DNA from: Arthrobacter sp. M2012083
GTDB lineage: Bacteria; Actinomycetota; Actinomycetes; Actinomycetales; Micrococcaceae
Direction of reading: 5' to 3'
DNA: 64,000 nt
Assembly (NCBI RefSeq): GCF_000281065.1
Contig: NZ_AKKK01000062.1
Coordinates: forward strand, 62,001 to 126,000
This document shows, piece by piece, positions 43,469 through 50,894 of the stretch; the stretch's first letter is position 1; each line of letters starts with the position of its first letter. The position numbers and the translations under genes are program-made. The notes under the pieces were generated by a model. That model saw only the letters and a list, made by a program, of their open reading frames with translations, had not been told where the DNA came from and ran no database searches.

Positions 43469-44821
43469 ATGTCACACTCCCCCACCCGGCTTTGGATCAA
43501 GAACCCCCTGGGTATCTTCACTGCAAACGACCTCGATGCCGGCGGCGGCCTGGTGGTTTCTGATGGAAAAATCGTGGAGTTGGTGCCTTCGGGAGGACAG
43601 CCGTCTGTTGATTCCGTTTTTGACGCGTCCGGGCACGTCATTCTTCCCGGGCTCATCAACACGCACCACCACTTCTACCAAACCCTCACCCGCGCATGGG
43701 GCCCCGTGGCCAACGCGCCGTTGTTCCCGTGGCTGCAAAACCTGTACCCGGTGTGGGCTCGGCTGACCCCGCGCAGCCTGGAGCTCGCAGTGCAGGTTGC
43801 GCTTGCCGAGTTGCTGCTCTCCGGCTGCACCACTGCCGCCGACCACCACTATCTTTTCCCCGAAGGCATGGAAGACGCCATCGACATCGAAGTAGCCGCA
43901 GTTCGCGCCATGGGGATGCGCGCCACGTTGACCCGTGGATCCATGACTTTGGGAGAGGACGACGGCGGGCTGCCGCCCAGGACCACGGTCCAGTCGCCTG
44001 AAGCGATCCTTGCGGACAGCGAACGGCTGATTCGCCAGTACCACGAGACCGGCGATGGGGCTGTTGTGCAGATCGCGCTTGCCCCGTGCTCGCCCTTCTC
44101 GGTGACCAAGGAGATCATGGCCGAATCTGCTGCGATGGCCGAACGCTTCGATGTCCGGCTGCACACGCACCTTGCCGAGACCATTGACGAGGAAGATTTC
44201 TGCCGCTCCATGTTCGGGCTGCGGACCGTGGACTACTTGGAATCCGTGGGCTGGTTGGGATCCCGCACCTGGCTTGGGCACGGCATCCATTTCAACGACG
44301 ACGAGATCGCCAGGCTGGGAGCCGCGGGCACCGCCGTCGCGCATTGTCCCACTTCCAACATGCGCCTCGCCTCCGGGACTGCGCGGGTCTTGGAACTTGA
44401 ATCGGCGGGCGTGCCCGTGGGGCTGGGGGTGGATGGGTCGGCGTCGAACGATGCTTCCAACATGATCCTCGAAGCTCGGCAAGCCCTGTATCTGCAGCGG
44501 CTCCGCTACGGCGCTTCCGTTCCCGTGGAGCGGGCGCTGGGGTGGGCCACTCGTGGATCCGCTGCCGTTCTGGGGCGCTCCGACATTGGGCAGCTGGCTC
44601 CCGGATTTCAGGCGGACTTGGCCCTGTTCAAGCCCGACGAGCTGCGGTTCTCCGGAAGCCATGATCCCGTGGCCGCGTTGTTGCTTTGCGGGGCCGACCG
44701 TGCCGACCGCGTGATGGTGGGCGGTGCTTGGCGAGTTGTGGATGGTGCGATTCCCGGGCTGGACGTGGCCGGGCTCATCGCTGAGCACTCGGCCGCGGCG
44801 CGGAAGTTGGTTGCGGGGTAG
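43469..44821 (+). CDS. 8-oxoguanine deaminase (amidohydrolase superfamily)
   Basis: A 450-residue metal-dependent hydrolase. Metal ligands fit the superfamily: LPGLINTHHHFYQTLTRAW (HxH, ~66-68), LHTHLAET (about 229), GHGIHFNDDE (about 270) and VGLGVDGSASNDASNM (Asp ~321). The HHFYQTLTR block and WLQNLYPVW match the 8-oxoguanine/guanine deaminase branch related to TrzN/AtzA. It turns 8-oxoguanine into urate, feeding the urate oxidase downstream. Start ATG after AAGGA. Substrate is inferred from the sequence type and neighbours. Confidence 0.88.
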   Translation: MSHSPTRLWIKNPLGIFTANDLDAGGGLVVSDGKIVELVPSGGQPSVDSVFDASGHVILPGLINTHHHFYQTLTRAWGPVANAPLFPWLQNLYPVWARLTPRSLELAVQVALAELLLSGCTTAADHHYLFPEGMEDAIDIEVAAVRAMGMRATLTRGSMTLGEDDGGLPPRTTVQSPEAILADSERLIRQYHETGDGAVVQIALAPCSPFSVTKEIMAESAAMAERFDVRLHTHLAETIDEEDFCRSMFGLRTVDYLESVGWLGSRTWLGHGIHFNDDEIARLGAAGTAVAHCPTSNMRLASGTARVLELESAGVPVGLGVDGSASNDASNMILEARQALYLQRLRYGASVPVERALGWATRGSAAVLGRSDIGQLAPGFQADLALFKPDELRFSGSHDPVAALLLCGADRADRVMVGGAWRVVDGAIPGLDVAGLIAEHSAAARKLVAG

Positions 44822-44859
44822 GTTCTGGCTCTCCTGGGCCGCCCGCCTCGATGGTTACC

Positions 44860-44893
44860 TGCGCATTAGACGGCAGGAGTCGTCTAATGCGCA
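44860..44893. repeat. Left flanking hairpin of the AbiEi/DUF559 gene
   Basis: A perfect 13-bp stem TGCGCATTAGACG (44860-44872) / 44881-44893 with the 8-nt loop GCAGGAGT. It lies 9 nt from the stop of the endonuclease-like gene and 38 nt from the 8-oxoguanine deaminase stop. It may double as a bidirectional terminator. Stem-loop sequence is related to the hairpin at 45918. Confidence 0.85.
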
Positions 44894-44902
44894 GGGAGCC
44901 GT

Positions 44903-45838
44903 CTATCCGGCCGCATGGAGAGCACGAAGAACACGATTCTTGAACTCGTGCTCCTGGAACAGATCCCGCCATTTGATCCGAATGAAGGTCCAGCCGAGCT
45001 CAGTCAGGGCCTTTTCGCGTTGCCTCTCCTTAAAGATCACCTCATCCGTTGGCTCGTAATCGAAGTATTTGGTGCGCCCGTCGAACTCCATGGCCACTTT
45101 CTTGCTGCGCCATGCGAAGTCGAGGCGATGACTGCCTTCAACCGTGCGGACTTCCACTTGAAGTTCGGGTTGTTCAATCCGGAGACGCAGGAGTAGCTCG
45201 CGGGTCAGGGTTTCCCCGGGAGACTCGGAACGAGGGTCCGCATTTTGGCGGACTCGGCGCAGCGTCAGCACGCCGCCTCTTCCAGCCAGCGCAACGCACA
45301 TTTTCTCCATCCGGGCGAAATCCGCACCAATGCGGAGTGCATGATCCATCAAGATCAAGGCTTGCCTGGAGTTCAAGGCCAGGCAGCAATCCACGACGGT
45401 AACCTCCAGGGATGTGCACTGCAGCCCGTCCACGAGAACCACGTCGGCCTCGTTGAGCCCTCTGGAATGGGCGACTACATCGCGTCCATGCGAGATAGGC
45501 GACGGCGTCTTCTTCTGCGTTATGTGCACGCGGTCGTCAACGTCCCACAGAAACAATCGATGGAGACGTGCCGCGGAAGTGTGGCTATAGACCAAGCCGC
45601 CGCCCGACGTCGTAAGTGTCCCATGTGCGTGTGCAGCGATCAGCTGTCGGCTTCTCATCCAAGGTTTTTGCCCCGCCCAGATGCTTCCACGGATGTAGCA
45701 ACCTCGGCGGAGCCTTACCAGCACTCCCCTCCGCACAAGGGCCGCTATGGCGCGGGCATTGAATCCTGCCTCGTTTAGTTCGCTCGTTCGCCATAGATCC
45801 ATGCCCGGCGGGAGCTCCCTGAGGTGTGCCTTGGTCAT
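44903..45838 (-). CDS. AbiEi-like winged helix / DUF559 endonuclease-fold protein
   Basis: A 311-residue solitary gene. Residues ~10-60 (WRTSELNEAGFNARAIAALVRRGVLVRLRRGCYIRG) match the AbiEi antitoxin-type winged helix. The C-terminal ~80 residues are a Vsr/DUF559-like PD-(D/E)xK fold: HRLDFAW (Asp ~240), VAMEFDGRTKY (Glu ~251, Asp ~253) and REKALTELGWTFIRIKW. Many actinobacteria carry such genes as scattered singletons of unknown role. Codon use looks less GC-biased than the flanking purine genes (AGA, AGG, CTA, ATA occur), and the gene is bracketed by related hairpins, suggesting transfer. No toxin partner is adjacent. Confidence 0.85.
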   Translation of the reverse strand: MTKAHLRELPPGMDLWRTSELNEAGFNARAIAALVRRGVLVRLRRGCYIRGSIWAGQKPWMRSRQLIAAHAHGTLTTSGGGLVYSHTSAARLHRLFLWDVDDRVHITQKKTPSPISHGRDVVAHSRGLNEADVVLVDGLQCTSLEVTVVDCCLALNSRQALILMDHALRIGADFARMEKMCVALAGRGGVLTLRRVRQNADPRSESPGETLTRELLLRLRIEQPELQVEVRTVEGSHRLDFAWRSKKVAMEFDGRTKYFDYEPTDEVIFKERQREKALTELGWTFIRIKWRDLFQEHEFKNRVLRALHAAG

Positions 45839-45917
45839 GAACCAAGCTTGGCCAGACCCCGCAAGCCTGGGCCAGGCGGGCTTGGTCCTATGTGGAAAAG
45901 TCCGCTTAGACGGCTTG

Positions 45918-45953
45918 CTGCGGGTCAGACGACTCCTCCCGTCTAACCCGCAG
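45918..45953. repeat. Right flanking hairpin of the AbiEi/DUF559 gene
   Basis: A 14-bp stem with one C/A mismatch, CTGCGGGTCAGACG (45918-45931) / 45940-45953, and loop ACTCCTCC, whose reverse complement GGAGGAGT differs by one base from the left hairpin loop. An outer TTAGACG (45906) / CGTCTAA (45958) pair extends it. Confidence 0.85.
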
Positions 45954-45974
45954 CCGGACGTCTAAATGGGCAGA

Positions 45975-46012
45975 CGGGCAGGCGTAGGGCAGGTCGGGCA
46001 GGCGTAGGGCAG
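45975..46012. repeat. 20-bp-period tandem repeat
   Basis: CGGGCAGGCGTAGGGCAG occurs at 45975-45992 and 45995-46012, just outside the right hairpin. Confidence 0.9.
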
Positions 46013-46102
46013 CACACGGAAAAGCGGGCGATACCTCCCCAGGTATCACCCGCCTCGTTGGCTCTGTTGCGCAGAGTCCGCGCCCCGCTGATGCAGGAGA
46101 TC

Positions 46103-46279
46103 TCAGGGGCGCTGCCGGCCGAACACAGGGAGCGCGCGCAGCCAACGGGAGAACCCGCCGGCCTTGCGGTCACAGTCGGCCGGAATGTAGAAGTCGGGAT
46201 CTGTCGCACCGAAGGGCAGGTACAGCTCCTGACCCGGCGCCGGGAATTCCACGACGTTGTTCGTATCCTTCGAGTCCAT
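46103..46279 (-). CDS. Unrecognised 58-residue protein in the purine island
   Basis: MDSKDTNNVVEFPAPG, then ELYLPFGATDPDFYIP, and a basic tail GGFSRWLRALPVFGRQRP. No domain recognised; no signal peptide or membrane segment. Coding is supported by a strong AGGAGGAAC 6 nt before the ATG and by ordinary codon use. Twenty-eight nt upstream lies a perfect TTTCCG-N5-CGGAAA palindrome of the type seen at other purine genes, so it is probably co-regulated with them. It is divergent from urate oxidase. An overlapping longer frame (45943-46425) is Arg/Cys-rich and rejected. Confidence 0.75.
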   Translation of the reverse strand: MDSKDTNNVVEFPAPGQELYLPFGATDPDFYIPADCDRKAGGFSRWLRALPVFGRQRP

Positions 46280-46307
46280 CTGTTCCTCCTCTTTCTCATG
46301 CCAGCAG

Positions 46308-46324
46308 TTTCCGCTCTTCGGAAA
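46308..46324. promoter_or_regulatory. Palindromic operator candidate (site B) TTTCCG-N5-CGGAAA
   Basis: A perfect 6-5-6 palindrome 28 nt upstream of the 58-residue gene, in its promoter region. Confidence 0.7.
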
Positions 46325-46530
46325 ACTTTTATTGTTATGTGGAAAGTGTAGGCAGCGATGAAAGCAGGCGTCAAGACCCCTTGGGAGGCGAAGTGAGTTG
46401 CTCCGGTCACATTTGGATGGTTCATAACGATCCTTCGAAACCCGTATACACAAGACGAATTAGTGCGCTACTCTCGAATCAGTTCGTGGCGTAGGTCACG
46501 TAACCTGAGAGCAGCAGGCAGGGTCGTAAT

Positions 46531-46562
46531 GAGCTGGCATCCATGGATGCTGGCTCTTTTTT
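46531..46562 (+). terminator. Terminator-like hairpin upstream of urate oxidase
   Basis: GAGC-TG-GCATCC / GGATGC-TG-GCTC (stem with a 2x2 internal loop, 2-nt apical AT), directly followed by TTTTTT on the plus strand. No coding gene on the plus strand ends here, so it could end a small RNA or act as an attenuator; the uricase start is 88 nt further on. Confidence 0.6.
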
Positions 46563-46604
46563 GTTGGGTCGGCTCCACCAGAAACGCAGTGGAAACACGC
46601 GCTT

Positions 46605-46631
46605 AATTTCATTGATGGAACCTAGGTTCCA
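46605..46631. promoter_or_regulatory. Urate oxidase control sites
   Basis: TTTC-N7-GAA (46607-46620) is a weak match to the island operator. It adjoins a 16-bp perfect palindrome TGGAACCTAGGTTCCA (46616-46631), 18 nt before the urate oxidase start. Confidence 0.5.
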
Positions 46632-46649
46632 CCTCACAGAAGTTGGGAT

Positions 46650-47564
46650 ATGACCATGAGCAACAACATCGTCCTCGGCGAAAACCAGTACGGCAAGGCA
46701 GAAGTCCGCGTCGTCAAGGTCACCCGGGATACCGACCGCCACCACATTGAAGACTTGAACGTCACCTCGCAGCTGCGCGGCGATTTCCAGGCGGCCCACC
46801 TCGAAGGCGACAACGGCCACGTCGTTGCCACCGACACCCAGAAGAACACGGTCTACGCCTTTGCCCGTGAAGGCGTAGGCTCACCTGAGTCCTTCCTGCT
46901 TCGCCTCGCTAACCACTTCACCGGCGGATTCGACTGGGTTACCGGTGGCCGCTGGGAAGCCGAAGCGTACAGCTGGGATCGCATCCAGGCCCACGGAGAG
47001 GGACACGACCACAGCTTTGTCCGCAACGGGCAAGAGGTGCGTACCGCCGTCGTCGTCCGTGATGGCGCAACCACCCACGTGATTTCCGGCCTCAAGGACC
47101 TGACCGTCCTGAAGACCACGCAGTCCGGTTTTGTCGGCTACCCGCGCGACAAGTACACCACCCTGCCGGAAACCACCGACCGCATCCTGGCCACCGATGT
47201 ATCCGCCCGCTGGCGCTACAACACGAACTTGGACTTCGCCGGCACGGACTTCAACAAGAGCTACGAGGACATCAAAGCCCTCCTGCTCGAAGGCTTTACC
47301 GAAAACTACTCCCACGCCCTGCAGCAGACGCTGTTCGACATGGGCAAGAAGGTCCTGGAAGCACACAGCGAAGTGGACGAGATCAAGTTCTCCATGCCCA
47401 ACAAGCACCACTTCCTGGTTGACCTGAGCCCGTTCGGCCTGGACAACCCCAACGAGGTCTTCTTCGCCGCGGACCGCCCGTATGGCCTTATCGAAGCAAC
47501 TGTCCAGCGCGAGAACATCGAAGCTGCACCCGTTGCCTGGAGCGGCATCGCCGGCTTCTGCTAA
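46650..47564 (+). CDS. Factor-independent urate oxidase (uricase)
   Basis: A 304-residue T-fold enzyme oxidising urate to 5-hydroxyisourate. Family blocks include IVLGENQYGKAEVRVVKV, the Thr-containing HVVATDTQKNTVYAFARE (active-site Thr ~68), SFVRNGQEVRT, LKTTQSGFVGYPRDKYTTLPET (in parts) and the Gln/Asn-bearing MPNKHHFLVDLSPFGL. The C-terminus lacks an obvious peroxisomal signal, as expected. A second in-frame ATG at 46656 is possible. It is followed by a large hairpin and the urate/xanthine permease. Confidence 0.95.
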   Translation: MTMSNNIVLGENQYGKAEVRVVKVTRDTDRHHIEDLNVTSQLRGDFQAAHLEGDNGHVVATDTQKNTVYAFAREGVGSPESFLLRLANHFTGGFDWVTGGRWEAEAYSWDRIQAHGEGHDHSFVRNGQEVRTAVVVRDGATTHVISGLKDLTVLKTTQSGFVGYPRDKYTTLPETTDRILATDVSARWRYNTNLDFAGTDFNKSYEDIKALLLEGFTENYSHALQQTLFDMGKKVLEAHSEVDEIKFSMPNKHHFLVDLSPFGLDNPNEVFFAADRPYGLIEATVQRENIEAAPVAWSGIAGFC

Positions 47565-47601
47565 GCCCGCACCAAACCAGCACTAAAAACGCACCTCCCA
47601 A

Positions 47602-47659
47602 GGGTTTGCGTGCAGGCCCCACAACGGCACCCCGCAAGGCCGGGCCTGCACGCAAACCC
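47602..47659. terminator. Long hairpin after urate oxidase
   Basis: An 18-bp perfect stem GGGTTTGCGTGCAGGCCC (47602-47619) / 47642-47659 with a 22-nt loop. Its GCAGGCCCCACAAC segment (47612-47625) is also present in the 73-bp repeats at 63 kb, suggesting a genomic repeat family as well as a terminator. Confidence 0.7.
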
Positions 47660-47740
47660 AACCCCAAACAACCCAAGATTTTGTTAGCCAGACACAGTTA
47701 GCCAGACGAAGACGTCTGCCATGAACCCAGGAAGTCTGCC

Positions 47741-49246
47741 ATGAACATCAAGAAGAAATCCCGCCCTGCGAATACCGCTTCGCAGGCGCACAAGCCGGAA
47801 CGTCCCGAGGACAAGCGGCTCTCCATCGGAAGCACCTTCGCTTACGGCTTCCAGCACGTCCTCACCATGTATGGGGGAATCATTGCCCCGCCGCTGATCA
47901 TCGGCGCGGCTGCCGGCATGTCCTCGCAGGACATCGGCCTCCTCATCGCCGCTTGTTTGTTCGTTGGCGGCCTGGCCACCATCCTGCAGACCGTCGGCAT
48001 TCCGTTCTTCGGCTCGCAGTTGCCGCTGGTACAGGGTGTTTCCTTCGCCGGTGTTTCCACCATGGTGGCGATCGTCCAAGGTGGTGGCGGGATCCAGGCG
48101 GTGTTCGGCTCGGTCATTGTGGCCTCGCTGATTGGCTTGGCGATCACTCCCCTGTTCTCCAAGATCATCAAGTTCTTCCCACCGGTGGTTACCGGAACCG
48201 TGATCACCACTATCGGCCTCACACTGATGCCGGTGGCAGCAAACTGGGCCATGGGCGGCAACGCCAAGGCCGATAACTACGGCAGCATGGCCAACATCGG
48301 GCTCGCAGCAGCAACCATGGGCGTGGTCCTGCTCCTCAGCAAGGTGGGCAATGCCGCCATCTCCCGGCTCTCCATTCTGCTGGCCATGGTCATCGGCACC
48401 ATCATCGCTTTCGTGGCAGGCATGGCAGACTTCTCCAAGGTTGGGCAGGGCGACATCGTCGCATTCCCCACGCCGTTTGCTTTCGGAGCTCCCACCTTTG
48501 AAATCGCCGCTATCATTTCCATGCTTATCGTCATCCTGGTGACCCTGACCGAAACTTCGGCAGACATCATCGCAGTGGGCGAGATCGTGGACACCAAGGT
48601 GGACTCCCGCCGCATCGGCGACGGCCTCCGCGCCGACATGCTCTCCAGCGCCATCTCCCCGCTGTTCAACTCCTTCACGCAGAGCGCCTTCGCCCAGAAC
48701 GTCGGCCTCGTTGCCATCACGGGTATCAAGAGCCGCTTTGTGGTCAGCGCCGGCGGCCTCATCCTGGTGATCCTGGGCCTCCTGCCGATCCTGGGCCGCG
48801 TTGTCGCAGCGGTTCCAACCCCAGTCCTGGGCGGCGCCGGCGTCGTACTGTTCGGTACCGTTGCAGCCAGCGGTATCCGTACCCTGGCCAAGGTTGAGTA
48901 CAAGAACAACATGAACCTGATCATCGTGGCGGCGTCCATCGGCTTCGGCATGATCCCCATCGCCGCGCCTTCCTTCTACGACGCCTTCCCGTCCTGGTTC
49001 TCCACGATCTTCCACTCCGGCATCAGCTCGGCAGCCGTCATGGCCATCCTGCTGAACATCCTCTTCAACCACCTCAAGGCCGGCAACTCGGACAACCAGT
49101 CAGTGTTCGTCGCGGGCACCGACCGGATCGTCAGCGAAGAGGACATCAAGTGCCTCAGCGAAGGCGACCGCTTCGAGAACGGCAAGCTCATCGACGCGGA
49201 CGGCAAGGAAGTCCCGCTCAAGACGTCCAGCGCGTCGGAGCACTAA
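47741..49246 (+). CDS. NCS2 family urate/xanthine permease
   Basis: A 501-residue nucleobase:proton/sodium symporter of the uracil-xanthine (NAT) family. Helices start at FAYGFQHVLTMYGGIIAPPLIIGAAAG; the substrate region has PLVQGVSFAGVSTMVAI, LVTLTETSADIIAVGE (TM8 Glu) and the NAT-like stretch NSFTQSAFAQNVGLVAITGIKSR. The last ~60 residues are a hydrophilic tail. Placement after urate oxidase suggests urate import. AGGAAG precedes the ATG. Confidence 0.92.
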   Translation: MNIKKKSRPANTASQAHKPERPEDKRLSIGSTFAYGFQHVLTMYGGIIAPPLIIGAAAGMSSQDIGLLIAACLFVGGLATILQTVGIPFFGSQLPLVQGVSFAGVSTMVAIVQGGGGIQAVFGSVIVASLIGLAITPLFSKIIKFFPPVVTGTVITTIGLTLMPVAANWAMGGNAKADNYGSMANIGLAAATMGVVLLLSKVGNAAISRLSILLAMVIGTIIAFVAGMADFSKVGQGDIVAFPTPFAFGAPTFEIAAIISMLIVILVTLTETSADIIAVGEIVDTKVDSRRIGDGLRADMLSSAISPLFNSFTQSAFAQNVGLVAITGIKSRFVVSAGGLILVILGLLPILGRVVAAVPTPVLGGAGVVLFGTVAASGIRTLAKVEYKNNMNLIIVAASIGFGMIPIAAPSFYDAFPSWFSTIFHSGISSAAVMAILLNILFNHLKAGNSDNQSVFVAGTDRIVSEEDIKCLSEGDRFENGKLIDADGKEVPLKTSSASEH

Positions 49247-49270
49247 CTCCAACCCGCCCAGATGACAGCA

Positions 49271-49307
49271 GGCGGCAGTGTTTCCTTGGGGGACACTGCC
49301 GCCTTTT
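49271..49307 (+). terminator. Terminator of the urate permease gene
   Basis: An 11-bp perfect stem GGCGGCAGTGT (49271-49281) / 49293-49303, then TTTT. Confidence 0.88.
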
Positions 49308-49377
49308 GTCGGCTTACGTGGAATGTACGACGGCGGCATTCACTCGCGTGGGGAGGTCACCTGCACGCTTCGCACCG

Positions 49378-49383
49378 TAGGAT
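49378..49383 (+). promoter_or_regulatory. Leaderless -10 candidate of the DUF2867 gene
   Basis: TAGGAT ends 6 nt before the ATG at 49390; there is no ribosome binding site. Confidence 0.5.
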
Positions 49384-49389
49384 CAGGCC

Positions 49390-49857
49390 ATGACTGAACA
49401 GGCTCCCTGCTTCCGCTCCCTTGCCTTTCGCGAAATTCCGAAGCCGGACTACGCCGATGTTTGCCTGGCCCCGCTCCCGGACGGAGCCGGGACGGACCCC
49501 GGAGAGTGGGCGGGGCGGCTGTTCTCCTTGGAGTCCATGCCGCGTTGGGTTGCCGCCGCAATGGGTATGCGTCAGGCATTGGTGCCCTTGATCGGCATTC
49601 CCAAGGCCCCGCAGGACACGTTCAAGGTGACGGACCAGGCGGGCGAAGAAGCCCTGATCTACGTCCGGGACAGGCACTTGAACTTCGCGGCCGCCATCGG
49701 GGTGGATCCGGTGAGCCGACTCATCAGGGTGACTACCGCCGTCGAGCTTAAAGGGTGGCGGGGCAAGCTGTACTTCGGCGTGGTCCGGCCGGTTCACCCA
49801 ATGGTGGTGAACTCCATGCTGAGGAAAGCCACCCGCTCAACACCCGCGCCGAGATGA
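49390..49857 (+). CDS. DUF2867 family protein
   Basis: A 155-residue soluble protein. The pattern SLAFREIPKPDYADVCLAPL (in parts), MGMRQALVPLIG, EALIYVRDRHLNFAAAIGVD and the C-terminal GWRGKLYFGVVRPVHPMVVNSMLRKA is the DUF2867 signature, a domain sometimes fused to NAD(P)-binding epimerases. The fold is probably START/polyketide-cyclase-like; no activity is known. It lies alone between the urate permease terminator and a strong bidirectional terminator, inside the purine island. Confidence 0.82.
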   Translation: MTEQAPCFRSLAFREIPKPDYADVCLAPLPDGAGTDPGEWAGRLFSLESMPRWVAAAMGMRQALVPLIGIPKAPQDTFKVTDQAGEEALIYVRDRHLNFAAAIGVDPVSRLIRVTTAVELKGWRGKLYFGVVRPVHPMVVNSMLRKATRSTPAPR

Positions 49858-49858
49858 C

Positions 49859-49897
49859 AGATAATGCCCATGTTTTTGGAAAACATGGGCATTATCT
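49859..49897. terminator. Bidirectional terminator between DUF2867 and IclR genes
   Basis: An 18-bp perfect stem AGATAATGCCCATGTTTT (49859-49876) / 49880-49897 with a 3-nt loop. It carries T-runs on both strands and lies between convergent stops. Confidence 0.92.
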
Positions 49898-49917
49898 GGC
49901 AACTCGGCGAAAGAAAA

Positions 49918-50673
49918 TCAGTTCTGGTTCAGCTCCGCGGAGATCGCCATGGCAGCCTCGCGAAGCATGGGCACGGCGCGGTCGGCGAAGCTCTGGTCAA
50001 CGCGGGTGATGGGGCCGGAGACGGAGATCGCCGTGGGCGTGGGCGCATTGGGCACGGCCATGGCGAAGCAGCGCACGCCGAGCTCCTGCTCTTCCTCGTC
50101 AATGGAGTAGCCGCGTTCGCGGATGAGCTTGAGGTCCGCGAGCAAGGAGTCGATGTCACCGATGCTCTTGGCCGTGGGAGTGGGCATGCCGGTGCGGGCC
50201 ACGATGCCACGGACAACCTCGTCGTCCAACTGGGCGAGGATGGCTTTGCCCACGCCGGTGTCGTGCGTGTGGGCGCGGCGGCCGACCTCGGTGAACATGC
50301 GCATGGAGTGCATGGACGGGACCTGGGCCACGTAAATGACCATGTCCGAATCCAACACCGCCATGTTGGAGGTCTCGCCGAGGCGTTCCACCAGCGTCTT
50401 CAGCTGCGGACGGGCCACGGCGCCGAGTTGCTTGCTTGCACCTTCGCCGAGCCGGATGAGCCGGGGGCCCAGCGCGTAGCGGCGGTTGGGCAGCTGACGG
50501 ATGTAGCCGAGGGACACCAGCGTGCGGAGCAGGCGGTGGATGGTGGGCAGGGGCAGGTCAGTGGACGACGAAAGTTCGCTCAGGGTGACGTCGCCGCCCG
50601 CGTCCGTGATCAGTTCCAGCAGTTCAAAGACGCGCTCAACGGACTGCACGCCTCCGGAGGCTTTTTCAGCCAT
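49918..50673 (-). CDS. IclR-family regulator of the purine/ureide island
   Basis: A 251-residue regulator. Winged helix: VQSVERVFELLELI, VTLSELSSSTDLPLPTIHRLLRTLVSLGYI (in parts, residues ~10-65). Effector domain: TSNMAVLDSDMVIYVAQVPS, HDTGVGKAILAQLDDE, IDEEEQELGVRCFAMAVPN. This is close in pattern to AllR-type regulators that sense glyoxylate or allantoin-derived ligands. It is divergent from the malic enzyme operon, and palindrome-like sites flank both starts. It is the best candidate to bind TTYCG-N5-CGRAA throughout the island; that link is inference. Confidence 0.9.
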   Translation of the reverse strand: MAEKASGGVQSVERVFELLELITDAGGDVTLSELSSSTDLPLPTIHRLLRTLVSLGYIRQLPNRRYALGPRLIRLGEGASKQLGAVARPQLKTLVERLGETSNMAVLDSDMVIYVAQVPSMHSMRMFTEVGRRAHTHDTGVGKAILAQLDDEVVRGIVARTGMPTPTAKSIGDIDSLLADLKLIRERGYSIDEEEQELGVRCFAMAVPNAPTPTAISVSGPITRVDQSFADRAVPMLREAAMAISAELNQN

Positions 50674-50709
50674 TCCCTTGTCTCCAATGACTCAGATTCC
50701 GACAACTCT

Positions 50710-50726
50710 TATCCGCATCGTGAAAA
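50710..50726. promoter_or_regulatory. Operator candidate (site C) TATCCG-N5-TGAAAA upstream of the IclR gene
   Basis: Matches 8 of 10 defined bases of TTYCG-N5-CGRAA; 37 nt from the IclR start, in position for autoregulation. Confidence 0.45.
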
Positions 50727-50826
50727 GAATTGCTTAGAACACCCAACATACAGCACAGCGCCCACCTGCGCGACGACACCGAACATGACCAAGCAGGGGG
50801 TTGTGTTTCCACTTTGTAGATAATAA

Positions 50827-50843
50827 TATCCATAATACGAAAA
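50827..50843. promoter_or_regulatory. Operator candidate (site D) TATCCA-N5-CGAAAA upstream of malic enzyme
   Basis: Matches 8 of 10 defined bases of the island palindrome; about 50 nt upstream of the malic enzyme start, in an AT-rich promoter patch. Confidence 0.45.
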
Positions 50844-50894
50844 CATTCAGTTTGGAACGGCGGCCCGGGAACGGGCCTTACAGGAGGAATTTCA

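Noticed and set aside
44903..45838. Type IV toxin-antitoxin pair
   Set aside because: Only the antitoxin-type winged helix is present, fused to a nuclease fold; no AbiEii-like nucleotidyltransferase lies on either side.
45943..46425. 160-residue minus-strand frame overlapping the 58-residue gene
   Set aside because: Arg/Cys/Pro-rich and runs through the tandem repeat and hairpin; the shorter frame has the strong ribosome binding site.
47684..49072. 462-residue minus-strand frame opposite the urate permease
   Set aside because: Asp/His/Gly-rich shadow of the permease; no start signals or domain.
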